This document shows positions 42,547 to 49,553 of a stretch of DNA of 64,000 bases, in pieces. The notes below the pieces were generated by a model. The model was not told where the DNA came from. It saw nothing but the letters and a program-made list of their open reading frames with translations, and made no database searches. The position numbers and the translations under genes are program-made. Every line of letters starts with the position of its first letter. The stretch's first letter is position 1. The DNA is taken from the NCBI RefSeq assembly GCF_018449525.1, contig NZ_JAAVUS010000008.1, positions 62,001 to 126,000 of the forward strand. The letters run 5' to 3'. The DNA comes from Bradyrhizobium sp. dw_78 (GTDB lineage Bacteria; Pseudomonadota; Alphaproteobacteria; Rhizobiales; Xanthobacteraceae).

Positions 42547-43293
42547 ATGAGCCATCCCGTCGTCCTGATCACCGGCGCGCTGACCGGCATCGGCCGCGCC
42601 ACTGCCCTGGCCTTCGCGAAAGAGGGCGCCCGTCTCGTCGTTTCCGGCCGCCACGAGGACGCCGGCCATGCGCTGGTGGCCGAGCTTCGCGCGGCCGGCG
42701 CCGAAGCGGAGTTTGTTCGCGCCGACATGCGCCATGAGAGCGATGTCCAGAATCTGGTCGATAAGACCGTCGCCCGGTTCGGCCGCCTCGACGTCGCCGT
42801 CAACAATGCCGGCACGGAAGGCACGCCGGGGCCCATCGTCGAGCAAACCGCGGAAAGCTATGCCGCGACGTTCGATACCAACGTGCTCGGCGTCCTTCTG
42901 AGCCTCAAGCATGAATTGCGCGTGATGCAGAAGCAGGGCAGCGGCAGCATCGTCAATCTGTCCTCGACCATGGGCCACCGCGGCGCGCCGGGCGCATCGC
43001 TCTATACCGCCAGCAAGCACGCGGTCGAAGGGCTGACCAAATCGGCCGCGCTCGAAGCGGCGGCCTTCGGCGTTCGCGTCAACGCGGTGGCGCCGGGCCC
43101 GGTCGAGACCGCGATGCTGGATCGCTTCACCGGGAGTGCCGACCGCAAGGCGGGCCTGGTTGCCGGCGTCCCGCTCAAGCGGGCCGGCAGGCCGGAAGAA
43201 ATCGCCGACGCCATCGTGTTCGCCGCTTCCGGCAAGGCGTCGTTCATCACCGGCCAGATCATCGCGGTGAACGGCGGCAAGACCGCCTCGTAG
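42547..43293 (+). CDS. SDR-family NAD(P)-dependent oxidoreductase
   Basis: A 248-residue classical short-chain dehydrogenase/reductase. The cofactor motif is TGALTGIGRA at 9-18, the structural NNAG is at 86-89, and the catalytic triad is Ser140 (NLSS), Tyr153 and Lys157 (YTASK). The C-terminus ends with the usual SFITGQIIAVNGG. An arginine (SGRHE) after strand 2 suggests NADPH. It starts after AAGAGGAGAGATCAC, a strong ribosome site. It precedes the efflux operon but is separated from it by a promoter. Substrate unknown. Confidence 0.92.
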   Translation: MSHPVVLITGALTGIGRATALAFAKEGARLVVSGRHEDAGHALVAELRAAGAEAEFVRADMRHESDVQNLVDKTVARFGRLDVAVNNAGTEGTPGPIVEQTAESYAATFDTNVLGVLLSLKHELRVMQKQGSGSIVNLSSTMGHRGAPGASLYTASKHAVEGLTKSAALEAAAFGVRVNAVAPGPVETAMLDRFTGSADRKAGLVAGVPLKRAGRPEEIADAIVFAASGKASFITGQIIAVNGGKTAS

Positions 43294-43395
43294 GGTTTTG
43301 CGGTGGGATGCCGGATGACTTCCCTTGAGCCGTGTGGCGCTGGAGTGGACGCGGGCGGCACGCAGCCGCGGAGGAATGGCCATGAAAATGATTAC

Positions 43396-43433
43396 TGATG
43401 AATATTGACATTCATCATTAGTCACTCGATACT
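43396..43433 (+). promoter_or_regulatory. Sigma70-type promoter with overlapping TetR-type operator
   Basis: TGATGAAT (43396-43403) and ATTCATCA (43410-43417) are exact inverted repeats around ATTGAC. The spacer and first base of the right arm form TTGACA (43405-43410), a consensus -35 box. Seventeen bases later GATACT (43428-43433) is a good -10. A repressor on the dyad would block the -35. The adaptor gene starts 31 bases downstream with GGAGGAG as ribosome site. Confidence 0.75.
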
Positions 43434-43464
43434 CCTCATCAGGCTTCAGCCGGAGGAGTATAGG

Positions 43465-44571
43465 ATGCCGGTCCGACCGATTTTGTTGAGCTATTCCAAA
43501 CTATTAGTAGGATCATCGCTGGCGCTTGCGGCGCTCACGCTGGCCGGTTGCAACGACAAGGTCGCGGAAAAGCCGGCTCCCAACCGGCCCGTGCTGGTCG
43601 CGACCGTGCATTATGAGGCGGAATCGCCGGAACGGAGTTTTGTCGGCGTTATCCGGCCGCGGATCGAGGCCGACATGGGCTTTCGGGTTCCCGGCAAGGT
43701 CGCCAAGCGCCTGGTCGAGGTCGGCGACACCGTCGGCGTCGGACAACCGCTCGCGACTCTTGATGAGATCGATCTGAAGCTGCAGGCCGAACAGGCCGAC
43801 GCCGAGTTCCATGCCGCGACCGGCGTGCTGGCGCAGGCGGCGGCGGCCGAGCAGCGCGCGATCGACCTGCGCGCCAAGGGCTGGGCCACCGACGCGCAGC
43901 TCGACCAGGCCAAAGCGGCCGGCGACGAGGCGCGGGCGCGCCTCAACCGCGCCGAGCGCTCGGTCGATCTCACCAAGAACTCGCTGTCCTACGCGACGCT
44001 GGAAGCGGATTCCCGCGGCGTCGTCACCTCGACCCTGGTCGAACCCGGCCAGGTCGTGGCCGCCGGACAGACCGCGATCCGGGTCGCGCGCTTTGCCGAA
44101 AAGGAAGCCGTGGTCGCGATCCCCGAAACCTTGCTGGGGCGGGCCAAGGACGGCGTGGCGACCGTGACGCTGTGGTCCGAGCCGAACAAGAAATACCTCG
44201 CCAAGCTTCGCGAAGTCGCGCCGTCCGCGGACCCGGCGACCAGGACCTATCTGGCGAAATTCTCGCTGCCGGAAGCCGATGACCGGGTCTCGCTCGGCAT
44301 GACCGCGACCTTGACGCTGGCCGATCCCGAAACCGAACGCGTGGCGCGGGTGCCGCTGTCGGCGCTGTTCAGCGAAGGCGGCGCACCTTCGCTCTATGTC
44401 GTCGACGCCTCCGGCGACATCGCGCTGAAGCCGGTGAGCGTGAAATCCTACGAAAGCAACGACGTCGTCATCAAGGCCGGCGTCGACGAAGGCGCGCAGG
44501 TCGTGACCCTCGGCGTGCAGAAGCTCGATCCGTCGCAGAAGGTGCGGGTCGTGTCCTCGCTGTCGTTCTAG
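43465..44571 (+). CDS. RND efflux periplasmic adaptor (membrane fusion protein), lipoprotein
   Basis: A 368-residue adaptor that links an RND pump to an outer-membrane channel. The lipobox LTLAGC puts the lipidated cysteine at about residue 29, so the protein is anchored to the inner membrane facing the periplasm. The biotinyl/lipoyl-like half-motifs (GFRVPGKVAKRLVEVGDTVG and LEADSRGVVTSTLVEPGQVV) flank an alpha-hairpin of coiled coil, then beta-barrel and membrane-proximal domains. The start at 43465 follows GGAGGAG. It is first in an operon with the pump and a TetR gene. No outer-membrane factor is encoded here, so a shared TolC-type channel is needed. Confidence 0.92.
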   Translation: MPVRPILLSYSKLLVGSSLALAALTLAGCNDKVAEKPAPNRPVLVATVHYEAESPERSFVGVIRPRIEADMGFRVPGKVAKRLVEVGDTVGVGQPLATLDEIDLKLQAEQADAEFHAATGVLAQAAAAEQRAIDLRAKGWATDAQLDQAKAAGDEARARLNRAERSVDLTKNSLSYATLEADSRGVVTSTLVEPGQVVAAGQTAIRVARFAEKEAVVAIPETLLGRAKDGVATVTLWSEPNKKYLAKLREVAPSADPATRTYLAKFSLPEADDRVSLGMTATLTLADPETERVARVPLSALFSEGGAPSLYVVDASGDIALKPVSVKSYESNDVVIKAGVDEGAQVVTLGVQKLDPSQKVRVVSSLSF

Positions 44572-44577
44572 ATTGCC

Positions 44578-44617
44578 GTCATTCCGGGTCCGATGCTTTC
44601 GCATCGCCCCGGAATGA
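44578..44617. repeat. GTCATTCCGGG palindromic repeat, copy 2, inside the efflux operon
   Basis: GTCATTCCGGG and CCCGGAATGAC form the outer stem, and CGATGC-TTTC-GCATCG a perfect inner hairpin. It lies between the adaptor stop and the pump start, so it is transcribed and may stabilise the upstream mRNA or attenuate pump expression. Confidence 0.82.
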
Positions 44618-44647
44618 CGAAGCCGAGTTTTCGATTTGGAGAGTTCA

Positions 44648-47600
44648 ATGAAGCGCTTCAATCTGTCGGGCTGGGCCGTCAGCCATCCGACGCTGATCCT
44701 GTTCCTGATCATCGCGCTCGGCGCCGCCGGTTTTCTGTCGTACCAGCGGCTTGGCCGCGCGGAAGATCCGTTCTTCACCGTCAAGGTGGTGAACGTCTCG
44801 GTGATATGGCCGGGCGCCACCGCCTATGAAATGCAGATGCAGGTCGCCGACCCGATTGAGAAGAAGCTGCAGGAACTGCCCTATTTCGAGAAGGTGCAGA
44901 CCTATTCCAAGCCGGCGTTCACGGCGATGCAGGTCACCTTCCGCGATTCGACGCCGCCAAAGGACGTGCCGTATCTGTTTTATCTGCTGCGCAAGAAACT
45001 GGCGGATGCGCAGGGCGATCTTCCCGCCGGCATCCTCGGCCCGGTCGTCAACGACGAATTCTCCGACGTCGATTCCATCCTTTACATGATGACCGGCGAC
45101 GGCGCCGACTACGCGCAGTTGAAGAAGGCCGCCGAAGGCATGCGCCAGCGCCTTCTCAAAGTGCCCGGCGTCACCAAGGTCGATCTCTACGGCATCCAGG
45201 ACGAGCGGATCTTCGTCGAGTTCTCGCATGCCAAGCTTGCCACCCTGGGGATCACGCCGCAGGCGCTGTTCGATTCGCTCGCCAAGCAGAACAACGTCGT
45301 GCCGGCCGGCACGGTGGAGACGTCGGCGCAGCGCGTGCCGCTGCGCGTCACCGGCGCGCTCGACGGCGTCAAAGCGGTGGCGGAAACGCCGGTCGAGAGC
45401 AACGGCCGGGTGTTCCGGCTCGGCGATATCGCGACCATCAGCCACGGTTATGTCGATCCGCCGAGCTTCGTGGTGCGCCAGAAGGGCAAGCCCGCGCTCG
45501 GCATCGGCGTGGTCACCGCCAAGGGCGCCAATATTCTGGAACTCGGCAAGGACGTTTCCGACGCGACCGCCGAATTCATGCGAGCGGTGCCGCAGGGCAT
45601 CAATGTCGAACAGATCGCCGATCAGCCCAATGTGGTCGAGCATGCGGTAAGCGAATTCGTGCATTCCTTCATCGAGGCGCTGGCGATCGTGCTGTTCGTC
45701 TCGTTCCTGGCGCTGGGCTGGCGGACCGGCATCGTGGTGGCGCTGTCGGTGCCGCTGGTGCTGGCGATCGTCTTCATCGTCATGAATTCGATGTCGATGG
45801 ACCTGCATCGCATTACCCTCGGCGCGCTGATCATCGCGCTCGGCTTGCTCGTCGACGACGCCATCATCGCGGTCGAGATGATGGTGGTGAAGATGGAGCA
45901 GGGCTGGGACCGGGTCCGCGCCGCGTCCTTTGCCTGGGAATCCACCGCGTTTCCGATGCTGACCGGCACGCTGGTGACCGCGGCCGGCTTCCTGCCGATC
46001 GGTTTCGCCAATTCGGCGGTCGGCGAATATGCCGGCAGCATCTTCTGGATCGTCGCGATCTCCTTGATCGCGTCCTGGTTCGTGGCGGTGATCTTCACGC
46101 CCTATATCGGCGTCAAGCTGTTGCCGGATTTCGCCGTGCATCACAACCACGATCCGCATGCGATCTATGAGACGCGGATGTACCGCATGCTGCGCGCCAC
46201 GATCCAGTGGTGCGTCGAGAACAGGGTCAAGGTCGTGCTCGCGACCGTCGGAATCTTTGCGCTCTCGATCGTCGCCTTCGGCCATGTCCAGCAGCAGTTC
46301 TTCCCGCTTTCGGAGCGGCCCGAATTGTTCCTGCAACTCCGCCTGCCCGAGGGCACGGCGATCGGCGTCACCCAGAAGGCGGTGGAAACGGCGGAAACGC
46401 TGCTGAAGGACGACAAGGACATCTCGACCTACACCGCCTATGTCGGCCAGGGCTCGCCGCGGTTCTGGCTCGGCCTCAATCCGCAATTGCCGGACGAATC
46501 CTTTGCCGAAATCGTCATCGTCGCCAAAGACGTCGAGGCGCGCGAGCGGATCAAGACGCGGCTGGAAAAGGCGGCCGATGACGGCATGTTGAGCGAGGCG
46601 CGGGTGCGCGTCGACCGCTTCAATTTCGGCCCGCCGGTCGGTTTCCCCGTGCAATTCCGCGTGATCGGCCCGGACACCAAGACGGTGCGCGAGATCGCCT
46701 ACAAGGTCCGCGACGTGGTCAGGCAGAACCCCGATATCAGGGATCCGCAGCTCGACTGGAACGAGCAGTCGCCCTATCTGAAGCTCGTGGTCGATCAGGA
46801 CCGCGCCCGCGCGATGGGCCTGACCCCGCAGGATGTCTCGCAGGCGCTCAGCATGCTGATCTCGGGCGCGCCGGTGACCACCGTGCGCGACGGCATCGAG
46901 AAGGTCCAGGTGATCGCGCGCGCGGTGCCCTCCGAGCGGCTCGATCTCGCCCGGGTCGGCGAACTCACCATCACCTCGCGCAACGGCGTTGCGGTGCCGT
47001 TGCAGCAGATCGCGAAAATCGAATATTCCCACGAAGAACCGATCCTGTGGCGGCGCAACCGCGACATGGCGATCACGGTGCGGGCCGACGTCGCCGACGG
47101 CGTGCAGGCGCCTGACGTCACCAACCAGATCTGGCCGAAATTGCAGGACATCCGCGATCATCTCGAGCCGGCCTACCGGATCGAGATCGGCGGCGCGGTC
47201 GAGGAATCGGCCAAGGGCAATGCCTCGATCTTCGTGCTGTTTCCGCTGATGGTCGTCGTCATGCTGACCTTGCTGATGATCCAGTTGCAGAGCTTTTCGC
47301 GGCTGTTTCTGGTGTTCCTCACCGCGCCGCTCGGCATCATCGGCGCTTCGCTGGGGCTCAATGTCGCCAACCAGCCGTTCGGCTTCGTGGCGCTGTTGGG
47401 CCTGATCGCGCTGGCCGGCATGATCATGCGCAATGCGGTGATCCTGGTGGATCAGATCGAGACCGATGTGGCCCACGGCCTGACGCGCAAGGAAGCCATC
47501 GTCGAGGCCACCGTCCGCCGCGCCCGCCCGGTGGTGCTGACCGCGCTCGCGGCGATCCTGGCGATGATCCCGCTGTCGCGTTCGGCGTTCTGGGGGCCGA

Positions 47601-47797
47601 TGGCGATCACCATCATGGGCGGCTTGTTTGTTGCAACGTTCCTGACCTTGCTGTACCTGCCGGGCCTCTATGCGCTCTGGTTCCGCAACAGCCTCGAACA
47701 GAGCGGCCGGAGTGCGAACGATAAGGGTGACGATCTCGCGCCGCAGCAGCATGGTGAAGCGCAGCCCGCTTTTCCGCTTGCCGCGGCCGCGGAATAA
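44648..47797 (+). CDS. RND-family efflux pump inner-membrane transporter
   Basis: A 1049-residue resistance-nodulation-division transporter with the expected 12 helices and two large periplasmic loops. Helix 4 carries the proton-relay aspartates in LGLLVDDAIIAVEMMVVKME. The N-terminus SGWAVSHPTLILFLIIAL is typical. The substitution pattern, with a short loop (FPLSERPELFLQLRLPEGTAIG) after helix 7, resembles the less-studied AcrB/CusA-like branch found with lipoprotein adaptors. The ATG at 44648 is preceded by GGAGAG; a TTG at 44636 is less likely. Exported compounds are unknown. The long antisense ORF here is a codon-bias artefact. Confidence 0.95.
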   Translation: MKRFNLSGWAVSHPTLILFLIIALGAAGFLSYQRLGRAEDPFFTVKVVNVSVIWPGATAYEMQMQVADPIEKKLQELPYFEKVQTYSKPAFTAMQVTFRDSTPPKDVPYLFYLLRKKLADAQGDLPAGILGPVVNDEFSDVDSILYMMTGDGADYAQLKKAAEGMRQRLLKVPGVTKVDLYGIQDERIFVEFSHAKLATLGITPQALFDSLAKQNNVVPAGTVETSAQRVPLRVTGALDGVKAVAETPVESNGRVFRLGDIATISHGYVDPPSFVVRQKGKPALGIGVVTAKGANILELGKDVSDATAEFMRAVPQGINVEQIADQPNVVEHAVSEFVHSFIEALAIVLFVSFLALGWRTGIVVALSVPLVLAIVFIVMNSMSMDLHRITLGALIIALGLLVDDAIIAVEMMVVKMEQGWDRVRAASFAWESTAFPMLTGTLVTAAGFLPIGFANSAVGEYAGSIFWIVAISLIASWFVAVIFTPYIGVKLLPDFAVHHNHDPHAIYETRMYRMLRATIQWCVENRVKVVLATVGIFALSIVAFGHVQQQFFPLSERPELFLQLRLPEGTAIGVTQKAVETAETLLKDDKDISTYTAYVGQGSPRFWLGLNPQLPDESFAEIVIVAKDVEARERIKTRLEKAADDGMLSEARVRVDRFNFGPPVGFPVQFRVIGPDTKTVREIAYKVRDVVRQNPDIRDPQLDWNEQSPYLKLVVDQDRARAMGLTPQDVSQALSMLISGAPVTTVRDGIEKVQVIARAVPSERLDLARVGELTITSRNGVAVPLQQIAKIEYSHEEPILWRRNRDMAITVRADVADGVQAPDVTNQIWPKLQDIRDHLEPAYRIEIGGAVEESAKGNASIFVLFPLMVVVMLTLLMIQLQSFSRLFLVFLTAPLGIIGASLGLNVANQPFGFVALLGLIALAGMIMRNAVILVDQIETDVAHGLTRKEAIVEATVRRARPVVLTALAAILAMIPLSRSAFWGPMAITIMGGLFVATFLTLLYLPGLYALWFRNSLEQSGRSANDKGDDLAPQQHGEAQPAFPLAAAAE

Positions 47798-47816
47798 TTG
47801 AACATTGGCAACCGAT

Positions 47817-48425
47817 ATGACGCTGATTACCGAACATGTTGAACCCGACACGCGAGAGCGGATTCTCGTGGTGGCGGAACGCCTGTTCCGTCAGATCGGC
47901 TACCAGAAGACCACCGTCGGCGATATCGCCAAAGAGCTGCGCATGAGCCCGGCCAATGTGTATCGATTCTTCGAATCCAAGAAGGCGATCCACGAAGGCG
48001 TCGCGCGCGCTTTGATGGGCGGGGTCGAGGACGCGGCGCAGGCCATTGCGGCGAAGCACGGCCCGGTGGCTTTGAGGCTGCGCGAGCTGCTGACGACGAT
48101 CCACCGCATGAACTGCGAACGCTATGTCGGCGACGCCAAGCTGCACGAGATGGTCGAAATCGCGATGGAGGAGAGCTGGGAGGTCTGCGTCGCCCATATG
48201 GAGCGGATCACGCAGACCATCGGCGAGGTCATCGCCGAGGGCGCGGCGTCGGGTGAATTCAAGGCCGATGACGTGCCGCTGGCGGCGATGTGTACCTGCT
48301 CGGCGATGATGCGGTTCTTCCATCCGCAGATGATCGCGCAATGCGCCGACAAGCCGGGCCCGTCGCTGGACCAGATGATCGACTTTGTGCTCGCGGCGCT
48401 TTCACCTCGTCATAAAGTGAATTAG
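47817..48425 (+). CDS. TetR-family regulator of the RND efflux operon
   Basis: A 202-residue TetR-type repressor encoded 19 bases after the pump gene, so it is the third gene of the efflux operon. The helix-turn-helix spans about 13-60 (TRERILVVAERLFRQIG, TVGDIAKELRMSPANVYRFF). The C-terminal domain includes the YRFFESKKAIHEGVARALMG hinge and a cysteine-containing ligand region (MNCERYVGD). The dyad overlapping the operon -35 box is its probable site, giving negative autoregulation. ATG at 47817 is chosen; an upstream TTG at 47805 is possible. Inducer unknown. Confidence 0.91.
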   Translation: MTLITEHVEPDTRERILVVAERLFRQIGYQKTTVGDIAKELRMSPANVYRFFESKKAIHEGVARALMGGVEDAAQAIAAKHGPVALRLRELLTTIHRMNCERYVGDAKLHEMVEIAMEESWEVCVAHMERITQTIGEVIAEGAASGEFKADDVPLAAMCTCSAMMRFFHPQMIAQCADKPGPSLDQMIDFVLAALSPRHKVN

Positions 48426-48431
48426 GTTCTC

Positions 48432-48536
48432 GTCATTCCGGGGCGTGGCGAAGCCGCGAACCCGGAATCCATGGTTCAACCGGTTATGGGCACAATGGAT
48501 TCCGGGCCCGCGCCTTGTGGCGCGTCCCGGAACGAC
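48432..48536. repeat. GTCATTCCGGG repeat, copy 3, long form
   Basis: The left part GTCATTCCGGGGCGTGGCGA and the right end GCGCGTCCCGGAACGAC are near-inverted. The middle contains CGGAATCCATGG ... CAATGGATTCCGGG, a second inverted pair. It fills most of the space between the TetR stop and the flavin reductase gene. Confidence 0.8.
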
Positions 48537-48589
48537 AGTGGCGGCGGCCGAAGCCGGCGCGGCCTTACCAATGGAAAGGAAGATCGAGC

Positions 48590-49213
48590 GTGACCGAGAG
48601 GGATTTGCACTATTACGAGCCGGCGAGCGGCCACGGCCTCAAGCACGATCCTTTCAACGCCATCATCGCGCCGCGACCGATCGGCTGGATCTCCTCCCGC
48701 GACGCCGGGGGCCATGTCAATCTGGCGCCCTACAGCTTCTTCAACGGCTTCAACTACATTCCGCCCATCATCGGCTTTTCCTCGACCTCCTGGAAGGACA
48801 GCGTCGTCAACATCCAGGAAACCGGCGAATTCGTCTGGAATCTGGCGACGATGGATCTGGCGAAGCAGATGAACGCGACCGCCGCGCATGTCGCCCGCGA
48901 GGTGAACGAATTCGAAATCGCGGGGCTGACGATGGCGCCGAGCCGCCGCGTCAACGTGCCCCGGGTCGCGGAAAGCCCGGTCTCGTTCGAGTGCAAGCTG
49001 ACGCAGATCATCCAGCTGCAGGCCGCCGACGGCAGCAAGGTGAATGGCTGGTTGACGCTGGGCGAGGTCGTCGCCGTGCATATCGACAAGAGCCTGATCC
49101 AGGACGGGGTCTACCAGACCGCGCTGGCCCGCCCCATCGTCCGGGCCGGTCGCCGCGGCGACTATTTTGAAATCCGTCCCGACGCCATGTTCGAAATGGT
49201 GCGGCCGGACTGA
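48590..49213 (+). CDS. Flavin reductase-like FMN-binding protein
   Basis: A 207-residue split-barrel flavoprotein of the flavin reductase-like family (DIM6/NTAB). Such proteins bind FMN and reduce it for partner monooxygenases, or act on quinones. The N-terminal IIAPRPIGWISSRDAGGHVN near 23-42 and YSFFNGFNYIPPIIGFSST form the FMN site. The GTG start at 48590 follows AAGGAAG. An ATG nearby (48571) is out of frame. No partner monooxygenase is adjacent, so its role is open. Confidence 0.87.
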   Translation: MTERDLHYYEPASGHGLKHDPFNAIIAPRPIGWISSRDAGGHVNLAPYSFFNGFNYIPPIIGFSSTSWKDSVVNIQETGEFVWNLATMDLAKQMNATAAHVAREVNEFEIAGLTMAPSRRVNVPRVAESPVSFECKLTQIIQLQAADGSKVNGWLTLGEVVAVHIDKSLIQDGVYQTALARPIVRAGRRGDYFEIRPDAMFEMVRPD

Positions 49214-49233
49214 TCTCTGACCATAGCCACATC

Positions 49234-49340
49234 GTCATTGCGGGACGCGCCGCGGGGCGCGGGCCGGGAATCCATCGTGCCGCAGATTGCCTTGATGAAT
49301 GGATTCCGGGGATTGCGGCTTCGCCGCGCCCCGGAATGAC
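49234..49340. repeat. GTCATTCCGGG repeat, copy 4, long form
   Basis: It starts GTCATTGCGGGACGCGCCGC, has the central pair GGGAATCCAT and ATGGATTCCG, and ends GCGCCCCGGAATGAC. It shares the long-form layout with copy 3 at 48432. Confidence 0.8.
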
Positions 49341-49420
49341 GGACAACGGCGCTCTTTCCCGGAACCACGGCTCCGCCTTGCCGTTATCACGCGCACTATG
49401 CGCCTGATTTAATTTCGCTT

Positions 49421-49448
49421 AACTTTCGATGCCAAACTTTCAATGCCA
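49421..49448. promoter_or_regulatory. Tandem 14-bp direct repeat upstream of fadE
   Basis: AACTTTCGATGCCA is followed immediately by AACTTTCAATGCCA, one mismatch. It ends 105 bases before the fadE start, in AT-rich DNA. Its position suggests a regulator binding site (two half-sites on the same face, about 1.3 turns apart). No known consensus is assigned. Confidence 0.4.
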
Positions 49449-49553
49449 AGCATCACCCATGTTGCATACTTTCCGTTAGAATAGGTGGCTTAAGGGATAG
49501 GCCTGCCAGCGCGCCGTGCGGCTGGCCTTCAGGATCTCGCCGAGGATGCCACC

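Larger units (their letters stand above)
49214..49553. other. Intergenic region upstream of fadE: repeat and probable promoter
   Basis: Bases 49234-49340 are a palindromic repeat. Bases 49380-49500 are AT-rich and contain a two-copy 14-bp direct repeat at 49421-49448. This is the probable control region of the beta-oxidation operon. No gene is present. Confidence 0.6.

Noticed and set aside
44645..47851. A 1068-codon open frame antisense to the RND pump gene
   Set aside because: It mirrors the pump gene exactly, is rich in Arg, His, Asp and Gln as expected from reading G/C-biased codons backwards, and has no recognisable domain.
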